Assembly: GCF_026241515.1 (NCBI RefSeq)
Contig: NZ_JAPHPW010000001.1
Location: 1 to 64,000 of the forward strand
Length of the DNA: 64,000 bases
Origin: Vibrio sp. 14G-20
Lineage (GTDB): Bacteria; Pseudomonadota; Gammaproteobacteria; Enterobacterales; Vibrionaceae
Direction of reading: 5' to 3'
Position numbers and translations under genes: made by a program. The notes beneath the pieces were generated by a model, which saw only the letters and a list, made by a program, of their open reading frames with translations, did no database searches and was not told the DNA's origin. Of the stretch, positions 1-9,925 are shown one piece after another (positions within the stretch are counted from its first letter, which is position 1; every line of letters begins with the position of its first letter).

Positions 1-55
<55 letters not shown>

Positions 56-62
56 GAAGCAT

Positions 63-92
63 AAAAAAGCCCCAACACGAATGTCGAGGCTT
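63..92 (-). terminator. Intrinsic terminator of the sensor/AraC regulator gene
   Basis: Imperfect inverted repeat 67-77 / 82-92 (9 of 11 pairs, CGAA loop on the + strand). Read on the minus strand it is followed by a run of six T. It lies about 45 bases beyond the stop codon of the gene ending at 137. Confidence 0.7.
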
Positions 93-136
93 AGAGTATC
101 TTTATCTATGTGGACGTAGAGTAAATCCGCAGCTCA

Positions 137-3100
137 CTACTCTTCGCTGTTTTCAGCAAACTTAGATGGCGACATACCAAAATGGTGCTTAAACCTTTGA
201 CTGAAATAGGAAGGGTCATTAAAACCAGAATCAAACGCGACGTCTGAGATCTTCTCTCCCGCAAGTAACCGCTCGCACGCATGCTCTAAACGCACTTCAT
301 TCAAGTGCTCTTTAAAGGTTTTGTTATAAGCCGATTTAAAGCGTCTCTGTAAGCTTCTCTCTGACATGAACAAGTACTTAGCAGCAGTTGCAGTACTGAA
401 CTCTGCATCGGCGTAGTTTTCGCTCACAAGCTGCGACACTCTGTTTTTCCACTCTTGTTCAGCACTCAACCTTTGTTGCTCTGGCGTTGAAGCGGCAAGT
501 TTAATGGTTTCAATCTGCTCAATTGTGCTGGCTTCCAGATTATCCAGCACTTGATATTCAATCGGCCACGAAAGCTGAACCTTATTTTGATAGTCAGAAA
601 CAAACGCGTTCAGCTCACCACCACTCTGATTCATCAATAGAGGTAATTTTTCGATATTTAGATCAGTCGATTTTCCGGTATTTTCACTCATGCTTGATGC
701 CAATTTAGGGAAAGGCATCCCATGATCTCGAATCGTAACGACAAGATGCTCCTTCACTTCTTCAACCAGAACCACCATGCTTTGTGACTTAAAGTTTCTC
801 TTGATGATGCTCGCAACCAAGTTGTTGAAAATAATATCGAGATTAAAATACAGCAAGGATACGTATCGTTGTTTGGTATCAACTCTAATATCCAGTTCAA
901 TACCTGCTTTGGCTAAATCATCTTGCCAAGCTTTGAGTACCGCTTCTAAGATCAAAATTATATCGTAACTGACCTTCCCTTCTCCTTGAGGTGTATTGCT
1001 CAATTGAGCCAAGCCATTTTTCAGCGTTAAGATTGGCGACTTGCCTTTCTCATCATTCCAATTCGGGAGCATCGCAGCAATATGATTAACTTCAGATGAG
1101 AGTTCATTTGCTGTGTGCGATACAAGCGCACTCTTAACTGATAGCTGCTTTTTAAGCTGTTGATTGGTCGTCAACAGAATGCGACTTTGGTGCCTCAGTT
1201 GATCGGTTTTTAATGCAACTTGCGCTTTTAGGTGTCTATTGGCAAAAGTGACATAACGCGAACGCCAAAAGACCAAGATAGTCACGACACCAATCAACAG
1301 CACCAGAGAGCTTGCGGCAGCCCAATTAGTCAGATACCAAGGCTCAGCGATTGAGAAGCTTTGATTCGTTGACACAAAGCGATAATGCGAGTCCTTAACG
1401 GGTTTAACTTCCAGTGTATAGTCCCCCGGAAGAAGATGGTCGAGCGTTAACAAGCCTCCTTCAAATTCACTCCAAGGTTCATCGTCGCTCAGGCGATACT
1501 CCATCGCGGGGGCAAACGTCGCAGGTAGGATACCCAACTTAAAACTCATAGATGAACCATAAAGGATTTCATCCAAATCAGCTGTCTTGCCACCAAGTGA
1601 TACGGTTTGCTGATCAACACTGATCTTACTCAGTAATGCTCGACTATGAGGTGTTGTTGATACCAATAACTCATCAGATAACGCACTGACTACGCCATAC
1701 TTTGATCCAAAAATAAGCCTCGTAGATTGGCTGCCTTCGCTGTCAAACAAGGCACATGCCCCTGCCGCTAGTTCATTGGTGATCAAGCCAAATGGTGAAC
1801 CGATATGTTTATGCAGTTGCCCATCCAGTCCGTAATAGCTGATACCTTTCGAAGAACCTAACCACACACCATTGTCATCGCTTATTAAGCAATTTGGGCT
1901 AATATTGTCTTCAACAAGCGTGACCTCTTGAATAATAGAGCTGTCATAAGGGATTCGATACACGCCATAACTGCTCGCAAACCACTGCGCTCCATCCTTC
2001 GCTTTTTCAATATCGACGACTTTGCCAAACCGTTCGCTTGAACGACTAAAGCTAATTCGTTTATCAATGAACGAGTAGAAACCATGGTCTGTTCCTATAT
2101 AGATGCGACCTAGCAAGCCTACATTGAGAGCGGTGATCTTCGCTGGCAAGAACTTGTCGACTAACCAGTCAGTGCCATAACTCGTCAGTTTCATGGTTTC
2201 GATAGATAACGAATACAGGTTTTGCCCAGAGGTCATCCAAAGAACGTTATCAGCCTGAAGCGCAAGGTTCTCAACGTGCACTCCCTCAATCAGCCGTGGT
2301 AAATCAAGGGCTTCAGGTTGTAGCGTTTCCGTATTTAGACTAATGATGCCTTCTTCGGTCGCCAACCAAATGGAAGAACCAAAGATCTCAAAATCATTAA
2401 CAGGGTTAGGGTAAACACGAATTGGATTCTCTTCACTTTCAGAGTCAACCAAGTAAAGCCCCATTGAGGACGCAACCCAAGATACCTGGTCACTAACAGG
2501 TTGCACTTTGTTGATCACCACACTGCTCGAGTGCATCCCCATTCCGGTTAATGGTGTTCTTGAGAATGTCTTACTGAACAGTGAAAAGTACCGAATACCA
2601 TTGTTGGTCGCCACCCACATGCCACCAGCGTGGTCATTTATCAATGAGTATATTTTCTCACCCGGTAACGAGAAGTCTTGGTTAGTCGCTTGTTCGAATC
2701 GCGTAATGTGACCCGTAATAAAGTTGTAGCTAATAAGGCCGTGCTCTGTACCAATCCAATACTGGTCCGAAGTTTCGGCCAGTGAGAGCACATGCGACCC
2801 TTTAACGATGGTCTCTTTATCTGGGTTCGCGAGATCAATAATCACAGCACCATTTAAGGTACCAATCACTAACTCACGCCGAGCATTCGAAAAGTAAACT
2901 GTCTCGATATGATTTTTTTCTGATGCTGTGACATGAGTAAACTCTTGATTCTCTGAAAGGTAAACCCCAGAACTGGTCGCCAGAACCCACTTTGACAATA
3001 CCCATTCCGCGTCGTTAATCGCAATGTCGCTGCTGTTATTGTACCGGTACAGCTTGAGTAGAGAGTAAGTGTTAAATTCTAGAGATTGAGTGTTGTAGGT

Positions 3101-3520
3101 ATAGAAATTACTGCCGTCAGTGACCCAAATATAATCGCCTGATGCACCGATATTGGTTATTTCAGCGCCGGGACTTAGGCTAAACGCCAATTCGTTGCCA
3201 ATTCCAGGGTTGTGTCGATACACCTCGTTATCGAAAAATGTCCAAAACTCATCGTTCAGAAACGCAACTCTTTCTGAAGAAAATTGCAGTAAGCTACCCT
3301 TTCGAGGGAATAGAGTTCGGCCATCGTAAAAGAGTACTTTTCCATGTACATCATGAACCCAGAGCCCGCCTCCCACACCTAAATACAAGTTTTTGGCCGC
3401 AAGAAAATTCCCCTGAGCTTGAACGGGCAAAGGATAGAAAACGGAGGGTGATGTATTTACCGCTAGAACGCTAAATGAAATGCTCATTAACATGAACATT
3501 TTGAAGATAATTCGATACAA
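137..3520 (-). CDS. One-piece membrane sensor: beta-propeller, Y_Y_Y domain, degenerate kinase core and AraC-type HTH
   Basis: The 1127-residue protein has, in order: a signal peptide (about 1-36); a long periplasmic region with repeated WxGT/WVAT-type blades typical of two-component regulator propellers (about 40-640); a Y_Y_Y-like domain ending in PGDYTLEV and PWYLTNW; a membrane segment near 745-765; a coiled linker; a region resembling a histidine kinase core with an N-box-like NNLVASIIKRN and a G-box-like RDHGMP; and a C-terminal AraC DNA-binding domain (about 1025-1125, with DVAFDSGFNDPSYFSQRFK). It resembles the hybrid two-component systems that sense glycans in Bacteroidetes, but no receiver domain is present between the kinase-like part and the HTH. 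The kinase motifs are degenerate, so phosphotransfer is uncertain. The start is a TTG preceded by AGGA at fair spacing; ATG codons seven and nine residues later lack a clear ribosome binding site. The ligand and target genes are unknown. Confidence 0.85.
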   Translation of the reverse strand: MYRIIFKMFMLMSISFSVLAVNTSPSVFYPLPVQAQGNFLAAKNLYLGVGGGLWVHDVHGKVLFYDGRTLFPRKGSLLQFSSERVAFLNDEFWTFFDNEVYRHNPGIGNELAFSLSPGAEITNIGASGDYIWVTDGSNFYTYNTQSLEFNTYSLLKLYRYNNSSDIAINDAEWVLSKWVLATSSGVYLSENQEFTHVTASEKNHIETVYFSNARRELVIGTLNGAVIIDLANPDKETIVKGSHVLSLAETSDQYWIGTEHGLISYNFITGHITRFEQATNQDFSLPGEKIYSLINDHAGGMWVATNNGIRYFSLFSKTFSRTPLTGMGMHSSSVVINKVQPVSDQVSWVASSMGLYLVDSESEENPIRVYPNPVNDFEIFGSSIWLATEEGIISLNTETLQPEALDLPRLIEGVHVENLALQADNVLWMTSGQNLYSLSIETMKLTSYGTDWLVDKFLPAKITALNVGLLGRIYIGTDHGFYSFIDKRISFSRSSERFGKVVDIEKAKDGAQWFASSYGVYRIPYDSSIIQEVTLVEDNISPNCLISDDNGVWLGSSKGISYYGLDGQLHKHIGSPFGLITNELAAGACALFDSEGSQSTRLIFGSKYGVVSALSDELLVSTTPHSRALLSKISVDQQTVSLGGKTADLDEILYGSSMSFKLGILPATFAPAMEYRLSDDEPWSEFEGGLLTLDHLLPGDYTLEVKPVKDSHYRFVSTNQSFSIAEPWYLTNWAAASSLVLLIGVVTILVFWRSRYVTFANRHLKAQVALKTDQLRHQSRILLTTNQQLKKQLSVKSALVSHTANELSSEVNHIAAMLPNWNDEKGKSPILTLKNGLAQLSNTPQGEGKVSYDIILILEAVLKAWQDDLAKAGIELDIRVDTKQRYVSLLYFNLDIIFNNLVASIIKRNFKSQSMVVLVEEVKEHLVVTIRDHGMPFPKLASSMSENTGKSTDLNIEKLPLLMNQSGGELNAFVSDYQNKVQLSWPIEYQVLDNLEASTIEQIETIKLAASTPEQQRLSAEQEWKNRVSQLVSENYADAEFSTATAAKYLFMSERSLQRRFKSAYNKTFKEHLNEVRLEHACERLLAGEKISDVAFDSGFNDPSYFSQRFKHHFGMSPSKFAENSEE

Positions 3521-3697
3521 CTCTTAATCCTGAACAGCAACAAAGCATGAAATTTTGGTCACCACAACATCTTATGTTGCTTGACCAAAAACTGAGTTTT
3601 TTTGTGCTTATTATTATCTTTCTATTTTAGCGGAAATTAGAAAAGGAGAAAGGAGGTTTGTTATTTGTTGGGAGGTTTTATCTTAGCGGTCACGAAA

Positions 3698-3716
3698 ATG
3701 CCGCAAAAAGCGGCAT
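3698..3716 (-). terminator. Hairpin downstream of znuA
   Basis: Perfect 7-base stem ATGCCGC / GCGGCAT with an AAAAA loop, about 50 bases past the znuA stop. Only four T follow on the minus strand, so termination may be partial. Confidence 0.5.
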
Positions 3717-3766
3717 GATTCATAAATTAACGAGAGCAAAGTAGAGTAAAGAATACTCGTTATGAC

Positions 3767-4657
3767 TTATTCCCCGCTTAAGCAACTTGTGTAGCTGTCC
3801 GTAAGTTGCTGAAGAAAATCAAAATAACTTCCGCTCTTCACTTCAACCGTTGAGCCGATTGGATCCAGTTGACCTTGCTTCGCGTTACTTCCGCGCGTCA
3901 CTGACTCAATCACAGCGGGTGTAAATTGAGGCTCAGAAAACACACATTGAACGTTTTCACGTACTATTGTTTTCTTAATGGCGATCAGGCTTTTTGCACC
4001 AGGCTTACGCTCTGGACTCACAGTAAAATGACCTAAGTTATTTAGTTCAAACTCTTGCTCAAAGTAACCATACGCATCATGAAAAACGTAGTAACCGTTG
4101 TCTTTCACAGGTGCTAGTTGCTCTCGAATAGACTGTTGCTTCTCTTTCAATGTAATCAGGAATGAATCTAGATTCTCTTGGTACGCCATCGCGTTGTCTG
4201 GGTCAGATTCAATTAACTTAGCTGAGATGTATTTTGCGGCTACTTCAACTTGATCGATACCTAACCAAAAATGCGGGTCATGGCTACCGTGGTTGTGGCC
4301 TTCATGTGCATCGTGGTCATGCTCTTCGTGTCCGAACTCTCGCAAATTAATGTCAGGGATCTCACTGATCTGGATAACGTTCTCTTTTGAACCAATCACC
4401 TTAGTTAAGAAAGCTTCTAGATCAGGACCGAACCAAACCACCATATCTGCACTGTGAACTTTTTTGACATCCGACGGTTTGAGCGCATAATCGTGCGGCG
4501 AAGCATTGCTGTTCATCAACACATCCGGTTCACTAACGCCTTGCGTTAATTCCGTCACAATCATTTGAATTGGTTTAAAACTTGTTAAAATAGTATTGGC
4601 ACTTGCAACACTTGGCGCTAAAAGCAAAGTAGCAAGTATAAAAGATGAACGTGACAT
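3767..4657 (-). CDS. znuA: Zinc ABC transporter substrate-binding protein ZnuA
   Basis: Periplasmic zinc-binding lipocalin-unrelated cluster 9 solute-binding protein (296 aa) that hands Zn2+ to the ZnuB permease. It has a signal peptide (MSRSSFILATLLLAPSVASA), the conserved NASPHDYALKPSD segment with a metal-ligand His, a charged His-rich loop at about 113-130 (GHEEHDHDAHEGHNHGSHD) typical of zinc rather than manganese members, HDAYGYFEQEF carrying a further His ligand, and two C-terminal cysteines. It is transcribed divergently from znuCB across an 83-base gap that contains a Zur-type operator. A GAGGGAT sequence precedes the ATG. Family and zinc specificity are well supported by the His-rich loop and context. 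Confidence 0.96.
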   Translation of the reverse strand: MSRSSFILATLLLAPSVASANTILTSFKPIQMIVTELTQGVSEPDVLMNSNASPHDYALKPSDVKKVHSADMVVWFGPDLEAFLTKVIGSKENVIQISEIPDINLREFGHEEHDHDAHEGHNHGSHDPHFWLGIDQVEVAAKYISAKLIESDPDNAMAYQENLDSFLITLKEKQQSIREQLAPVKDNGYYVFHDAYGYFEQEFELNNLGHFTVSPERKPGAKSLIAIKKTIVRENVQCVFSEPQFTPAVIESVTRGSNAKQGQLDPIGSTVEVKSGSYFDFLQQLTDSYTSCLSGE

Positions 4658-4696
4658 AATCCCTCGATAATAGAAAAGTAGCTTAGGCTTGAGGTA

Positions 4697-4715
4697 AATG
4701 TTACATTATAACATT
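4697..4715. promoter_or_regulatory. Zur operator in the znuA/znuC divergent promoter
   Basis: AATGTTA-N5-TAACATT is a perfect 7+7 dyad that fits the core of the known enterobacterial Zur box (AATGTTATANTATAACATT). It sits between the divergent znuA and znuCB genes, only 26 bases before the znuC start, so Zn-Zur binding should repress both directions. Confidence 0.88.
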
Positions 4716-4740
4716 AGCGAATTGCAAATGAGTTCTATTC

Positions 4741-5523
4741 ATGGATAACTTAATCCAACTAGATTCTGTGAGCGTCGAATTTGACGGTCGAAAAGTTTTA
4801 GACAACATCTCTCTAAATTTAGAGCGTGGCAGAATCACTACCCTAATTGGGCCAAATGGCGCGGGAAAATCAACCTTAGTTAAGGTACTACTAGGGCTCC
4901 AACACAAATATTCCGGAAAGATCACCAAATCAAAAAAACTAAAAATTGGTTATGTTCCTCAAAAGCTAAAGCTGAACGACTCTCTACCTCTTAATGTAGA
5001 GCGTTTTCTTAAGCTCACAGGAAAATTCAGCAAACAAGAAATTCTAGAATCTTTGATGCTAGTGGGCGCTGAACACCTGATGAAAAGTAACATGCACCAA
5101 CTGTCTGGTGGCGAAAACCAACGCGTGCTGATCGCTCGCTCTCTATTGAAAAGACCCGATCTGCTCGTTCTTGATGAGCCCGCACAAGGTGTTGATGTAC
5201 AAGGCCAAATCGATCTTTACGACCTGATCGACTCCATCCGTCACCGCTTTGGTTGCGCTGTGTTTATGGTTTCACACGACTTACACTTAGTGATGGCAAA
5301 AACAGACGATGTGATCTGTTTGCACCATCACATCTGCTGTTCTGGCGCACCGGCTGATATTAAACATCACCCTTCTTATATCGCGCTATTTGGAACTGCG
5401 GTTCAAGAGAGCTTAGCTTTCTACCACCACCAACATGACCACCATCACCATGACTTGGCAGGCAAGCCAGTTTCCGGGGATGTGCACGACTGCTCCAACC
5501 ATAAACACGGACATCACCACTAA
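4741..5523 (+). CDS. znuC: Zinc ABC transporter ATP-binding protein ZnuC
   Basis: Cytoplasmic ATPase of the zinc importer (260 aa). Walker A is GPNGAGKST (about 38-46), the signature is LSGGE, Walker B is LLVLDEP and the switch His lies in VSHDLHLV. The last ~45 residues are very rich in His (YHHQHDHHHHD and HKHGHHH, with one Cys), a likely zinc-binding tail beyond the ATPase fold. The stop codon overlaps the start of znuB (TAATG), indicating translational coupling. The gene is divergent from znuA under the shared Zur operator. Confidence 0.97.
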   Translation: MDNLIQLDSVSVEFDGRKVLDNISLNLERGRITTLIGPNGAGKSTLVKVLLGLQHKYSGKITKSKKLKIGYVPQKLKLNDSLPLNVERFLKLTGKFSKQEILESLMLVGAEHLMKSNMHQLSGGENQRVLIARSLLKRPDLLVLDEPAQGVDVQGQIDLYDLIDSIRHRFGCAVFMVSHDLHLVMAKTDDVICLHHHICCSGAPADIKHHPSYIALFGTAVQESLAFYHHQHDHHHHDLAGKPVSGDVHDCSNHKHGHHH

Positions 5524-6308
5524 TGCTTGAGTTTCTTCTACCTTCTATTCTTGCAGGCTTAGGCATTGCTCTTATTGCTGGCCCACTGGGTTCGTTCGTG
5601 GTGTGGCGCAAGATGGCTTACTTTGGTGACACCCTTGCACACGCCTCTCTAATGGGCTTAGCGCTTGGTTTCCTGTTCAACATTAACTTGTACTTTGCGT
5701 TACTGATCTGTTGTTTGATGCTGGCAGTGTTGCTCGTGACATTACAAAAACAAAAACTGGTCGCGACCGATACCCTACTCGGGATTTTGGCGCACAGTGC
5801 ACTATCACTTGGTTTGGTTGCTGTCAGCTTCTTAGATAATGTTCGTGTTGATCTGATGAGCTACCTATTTGGTGACTTGCTGGCGGTATCTCCGACTGAT
5901 TTAGTATTCATCTATGCGGGTGCTGCAGTGATAGGATTGGTACTGGCTATCTTTTGGCGACCACTATTATCAACAACCGTTAACGAAGATCTCGCGGCTG
6001 TTGACGGCATCAACATTGATTTAATGCGTCTTATTTTGATGCTGCTTGTTGGTATCGTGATTGCTGTCGGTATGAAATTTGTGGGTGCGTTGATTATGAC
6101 ATCGCTACTGATTATTCCTGCAGCAACAGCAAGAAAGTTCTCCAATACACCTGAGCAGATGGCATTCCTCGCATCGATTATTGGCTCTATCTCTGTATTC
6201 GGTGGATTAAGCTTGTCTTGGTTCTATGACACGCCTGCAGGCCCTTCTGTGGTTATCAGTGCAGCTGCGATGTTTATGCTATCTCAAATGGTGAAGACCC
6301 GAGCGTAG
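5523..6308 (+). CDS. znuB: Zinc ABC transporter permease ZnuB
   Basis: Integral inner-membrane subunit (261 aa) of the ABC-3 permease family, with about eight hydrophobic segments. The family's signature region GDTLAHASLMGLALG follows the first helix, and ALIMTSLLIIPAATAR marks the conserved C-terminal half. Its ATG overlaps the znuC stop codon by one base, so the two are translated together. The operon ends at a heptamer array followed by a bidirectional terminator. Confidence 0.97.
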   Translation: MLEFLLPSILAGLGIALIAGPLGSFVVWRKMAYFGDTLAHASLMGLALGFLFNINLYFALLICCLMLAVLLVTLQKQKLVATDTLLGILAHSALSLGLVAVSFLDNVRVDLMSYLFGDLLAVSPTDLVFIYAGAAVIGLVLAIFWRPLLSTTVNEDLAAVDGINIDLMRLILMLLVGIVIAVGMKFVGALIMTSLLIIPAATARKFSNTPEQMAFLASIIGSISVFGGLSLSWFYDTPAGPSVVISAAAMFMLSQMVKTRA

Positions 6309-6317
6309 TCATACGAT

Positions 6318-6360
<43 letters not shown>

Positions 6361-6370
6361 CAAGAACATA

Positions 6371-6405
6371 AAAAAGGCTTGGTCAATAATGACCAAGCCT
6401 TTTTA
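6371..6405. terminator. Bidirectional terminator between znuB and sucD
   Basis: Ten-base perfect stem GGCTTGGTCA / TGACCAAGCC with a four-base loop, flanked by A5 and T5, so it can end both znuCB and the convergent suc operon. Confidence 0.92.
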
Positions 6406-6450
6406 ATATCGTTCAGTTAGCTTCTATCTCTCTCGATAAAAGTTAGCTGA

Positions 6451-7323
6451 TTACCAACCTGTGATTTCACGTAGGCCTTTACCGATGTCAGCAAGAGACT
6501 TAACTGTCTTAACACCTGCTGCTTCTAGTGCTGCGAATTTATCTTCAGCAGTACCTTTACCACCAGAAATGATTGCGCCTGCGTGGCCCATACGTTTACC
6601 CGGAGGAGCCGTAACACCAGCGATGTAAGAAACAACTGGCTTAGTTACGTTCGCTTTGATGAACTCAGCCGCTTCTTCTTCCGCAGTACCACCGATTTCA
6701 CCAATCATTACGATTGCTTCAGTCTCTGGGTCTTCTTGGAAAAGTTTTAGGATATCAATGAAGTTTGAACCTGGAATTGGATCACCACCGATACCAACAC
6801 ATGTAGACTGACCAAAGCCTTCATCTGTTGTTTGCTTAACTGCTTCGTACGTCAGAGTACCGCTGCGAGATACGATACCTACTTTACCCTTCTTGTGGAT
6901 ATGACCAGGCATGATACCAATCTTACACTCGTCTGGAGTGATAAGACCTGGACAGTTAGGACCGATCATGCGAACGCCAGTTTCTTCTAGCTTCACTTTA
7001 ACGTCGATCATATCTGTTGTAGGGATACCTTCAGTGATCGTTACGATCAGTTCGATACCTGCATCAATCGCTTCTAGGATTGCATCTTTACAGAAAGGAG
7101 CTGGTACGTAGATAACTGTTGCTGTTGCGCCAGTTACTTCGACTGCTTCGCGTACTGTGTTGAATACTGGAAGGCCTAGGTGAGTTTGACCACCTTTACC
7201 AGGTGAAACACCACCAACCATTTGCGTACCGTATGCGATAGCTTGGTCTGAGTGGAATGTACCTTGACCGCCAGTGAAACCCTGACAGATTACTTTAGTG
7301 TCTTTGTTAATTAATACAGACAT
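6451..7323 (-). CDS. sucD: Succinyl-CoA synthetase alpha subunit SucD
   Basis: Catalyses, with SucC, succinyl-CoA + NDP + Pi to succinate + NTP + CoA in the TCA cycle. The 290-residue protein has the N-terminal CoA-binding Rossmann fold ([12 protein letters not shown]), and the phosphorylated active-site His247 in [17 protein letters not shown]. Length matches the bacterial family. The sucC stop and sucD start overlap by one base, as in other Vibrio and enterobacteria. It is the last gene of the sdh-suc cluster. Confidence 0.98.
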   Translation of the reverse strand: MSVLINKDTKVICQGFTGGQGTFHSDQAIAYGTQMVGGVSPGKGGQTHLGLPVFNTVREAVEVTGATATVIYVPAPFCKDAILEAIDAGIELIVTITEGIPTTDMIDVKVKLEETGVRMIGPNCPGLITPDECKIGIMPGHIHKKGKVGIVSRSGTLTYEAVKQTTDEGFGQSTCVGIGGDPIPGSNFIDILKLFQEDPETEAIVMIGEIGGTAEEEAAEFIKANVTKPVVSYIAGVTAPPGKRMGHAGAIISGGKGTAEDKFAALEAAGVKTVKSLADIGKGLREITGW

Positions 7324-8489
7324 TATTTAGCCTCCGCAGCAGCAACAACTTTCTGAGCAGCATCTGTTAGAGATTCAGCTGCAATGATATCAACATCAGA
7401 ATTAGCAAGTACTTCGCGACCTAGGTCTGCGTTGGTACCTTCTAGACGAACAACTACAGGAACTGTTACGCCAACTTCTTTAACCGCACCGATAATACCT
7501 TCAGCGATCATGTCACAACGAACGATGCCACCGAAGATGTTTACTAGTACTGCTTTAACATTGTCATCAGAAAGGATGATCTTGAATGCTTCAGCTACAC
7601 GTTCTTTTGTCGCGCCGCCGCCTACATCAAGGAAGTTTGCTGGCTTGCCGCCGTGCAGGTTTACGATATCCATCGTACCCATCGCAAGGCCTGCACCGTT
7701 AACCATACAGCCAACGTTGCCATCTAGTGCTACGTAGTTCAGTTCCCATTGTGCTGCGTGTGCTTCGCGCTCATCTTCTTGAGATGGATCGTGCATTTCA
7801 CGTAGTTTAGGCTGACGGTACATCGCGTTTGAGTCGATGTTGATCTTGCCGTCTAGACAAAGCAGGTTGCCTTCGCCAGTAATTACAAGCGGGTTGATTT
7901 CTAGTAGAGCTAGGTCGTACTGAGAGAACATTTGGCCAAGACCCATGAAGATCTTAACGAACTGTTTAATTTGATCGCCAACTAGACCAAGTTTGAACGC
8001 AAGTTCACGGCCTTGGTAAGCTTGAGGGCCCACTAGAGGATCGATCGCTGATTGGTGAATCAACTCTGGAGTTTCTTCAGCGATTTTCTCAATGTCCACA
8101 CCGCCTTCAGTTGACGCCATGAATACAATTTTGCGCGTTGCACGGTCAACAACAGCACCTAGGTAAAGCTCGTTAGCAATGTTCGATGCTTCTTCAACTA
8201 GGATCTTTGTTACAGGCTGACCATTAGCGTCTGTTTGGTAAGTTACTAGGTTTTTGCCTAGCCACTTTTGTGCAAACTCTTTAACGCCTTCTTTCGTATC
8301 ATGTAGCTCTACGCCGCCCGCTTTACCGCGACCACCAGCGTGTACTTGACACTTAACGACTTTCTTGGCTGTACTGATACGACCTGCAGCTTCGAAAGCT
8401 TCTTGTGCAGTATCACATGCGAAACCTTCTGGTACAGGCAAACCGAATTCTGCAAACAGCTGTTTGGCTTGGTATTCATGCAAATTCAT
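7323..8489 (-). CDS. sucC: Succinyl-CoA synthetase beta subunit SucC
   Basis: ATP-grasp subunit (388 aa) carrying the nucleotide and succinate sites of succinyl-CoA synthetase. It starts [12 protein letters not shown], has [15 protein letters not shown] in the ATP-grasp fold, the LLEINPLV metal-binding strand, and [14 protein letters not shown] and [10 protein letters not shown] in the ligase domain. It is separated from sucB by 206 bases holding a stem-loop, so sucCD may be partly uncoupled from sucAB. Confidence 0.98.
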   Translation of the reverse strand: MNLHEYQAKQLFAEFGLPVPEGFACDTAQEAFEAAGRISTAKKVVKCQVHAGGRGKAGGVELHDTKEGVKEFAQKWLGKNLVTYQTDANGQPVTKILVEEASNIANELYLGAVVDRATRKIVFMASTEGGVDIEKIAEETPELIHQSAIDPLVGPQAYQGRELAFKLGLVGDQIKQFVKIFMGLGQMFSQYDLALLEINPLVITGEGNLLCLDGKINIDSNAMYRQPKLREMHDPSQEDEREAHAAQWELNYVALDGNVGCMVNGAGLAMGTMDIVNLHGGKPANFLDVGGGATKERVAEAFKIILSDDNVKAVLVNIFGGIVRCDMIAEGIIGAVKEVGVTVPVVVRLEGTNADLGREVLANSDVDIIAAESLTDAAQKVVAAAEAK

Positions 8490-8639
8490 TTTGATATTCC
8501 GTTTATTTTCCCTTAAGGGATTATTATTTCCATAACGACACAGTTTCCTGTGTTACGTCTGTAGGGTCTTCTCAAATCAACTGCTGTCCATTTTCTAATG
8601 GCTTTACAGTTCAAGTGAAGGCCAGACGTTGAGCAGCCT

Positions 8640-8690
8640 AGCCTTTGAAACTTTTTACGTCTAGCTAACTGGGCTAACTAGACGTTTTAG
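8640..8690 (-). other. Near-palindromic stem-loop between sucB and sucC
   Basis: ACGTCTAG and CTAGACGT (about 8658-8686) flank a CTAACTGGGCTAA centre that is itself nearly self-complementary, giving a long cruciform-like dyad just after the sucB stop. On the minus (gene) strand no T run follows, so it looks like an RNA-processing or stability element rather than a classical terminator. Confidence 0.6.
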
Positions 8691-8695
8691 CGATA

Positions 8696-9904
8696 CTAAA
8701 CGTCTAATAGCAGACGTGCAGGATCTTCTAGTAGCTCTTTGATGGTCACTAGGAAGCCAACTGATTCACGGCCATCGATTAGACGGTGGTCGTAAGAAAG
8801 CGCTAGGTACATCATTGGTAGAATCTCTACCTTGCCATCAACTGCCATTGGACGATCTTGGATTTTGTGCATACCCAAAATTGCCGCTTGAGGCGGGTTG
8901 ATGATTGGCGTAGACATTAGAGAACCAAATACACCACCGTTTGTGATAGTGAAGTTACCGCCCATCAGTTCATCAACAGTTAGCTTACCGTCACGGCCTT
9001 TGATTGCTAGCTCTTTGATGCCTTTTTCAATGTCAGCGAAACCTAGTGTGTCACAGTCTTTCAGTACTGGAGTTACTAGACCACGTGGCGTTGATACTGC
9101 CATGCTGATGTCGAAGTAGTTGTGGTAAACGATATCTGTACCATCGATAGAAGCGTTCACTTCTGGGAAACGTTTTAGCGCTTCTGTTACTGCTTTCACG
9201 TAGAAAGACATGAAGCCCAGACGCGTGTCGTGACGCTTCTCGAATTGGTCTTTGTACTGCTTACGAAGGTCCATGATTGGCTTCATGTTCACTTCGTTGA
9301 AAGTAGTCAGCATTGCTGTGCTGTTCTTCGCTTCTAGAAGACGGTTTGCAACTGTCTTACGTAGGCGAGTCATAGGCACGCGTTTTTGGCTACGAGCCGC
9401 TGCTGGCGCTTCAACTGCTGGTGCAGATGCTGCTGCCGGAGCCGCTTTCGCTGCTGCTAGGTGTGCGTCGATGTCTTCACGAGTAATACGACCACCAACA
9501 CCAGTGCCTTTAACGTCAGCTGGTTGTAGGTTGTGCTCTGCAAGCAGACGACGAACAGCTGGGCTTAATGCGTCGTTGTTCTCTTCTGTTAGCGCAGCTT
9601 TATGGCGCTTATCAGGAGATGCTTCTGTATCTTCAGTGGTGTCTTTCGTTGGTTCACCAGCGACAGCACCCGGCTTGATTTTAGCCAGAAGCTGTTTAGA
9701 AAGTACCGTAGCACCCTCTTCTTCGATGATAGCTTCCAGAACACCCGCTTCAGGAGCCGGTACTTCTAGAACTACTTTATCTGTTTCGATATCTACAATG
9801 ACTTCATCACGTGCAACCGCTTCGCCCGGTTTTTTGTGCCAAGTAGCAACTGTCGCATCAGCCACAGATTCAGGTAAATCTGGAACCAGAATTTCAATTG
9901 TCAT
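8696..9904 (-). CDS. sucB: 2-oxoglutarate dehydrogenase E2, dihydrolipoyl succinyltransferase SucB
   Basis: Core of the 2-oxoglutarate dehydrogenase complex, transferring the succinyl group to CoA (402 aa). N-terminal lipoyl domain with the lipoylated Lys43 in [12 protein letters not shown]; a linker rich in Ala, Pro and acidic residues; an E1/E3-binding domain (about 108-145, [13 protein letters not shown]); an Ala/Pro linker; and the acyltransferase domain with catalytic His373 and Asp377 in [12 protein letters not shown]. It follows sucA by 21 bases in the same operon. The E3 subunit is not in this window. Confidence 0.98.
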   Translation of the reverse strand: MTIEILVPDLPESVADATVATWHKKPGEAVARDEVIVDIETDKVVLEVPAPEAGVLEAIIEEEGATVLSKQLLAKIKPGAVAGEPTKDTTEDTEASPDKRHKAALTEENNDALSPAVRRLLAEHNLQPADVKGTGVGGRITREDIDAHLAAAKAAPAAASAPAVEAPAAARSQKRVPMTRLRKTVANRLLEAKNSTAMLTTFNEVNMKPIMDLRKQYKDQFEKRHDTRLGFMSFYVKAVTEALKRFPEVNASIDGTDIVYHNYFDISMAVSTPRGLVTPVLKDCDTLGFADIEKGIKELAIKGRDGKLTVDELMGGNFTITNGGVFGSLMSTPIINPPQAAILGMHKIQDRPMAVDGKVEILPMMYLALSYDHRLIDGRESVGFLVTIKELLEDPARLLLDV

Positions 9905-9925
9905 GTGCGTATTTTCCTTTTACTT

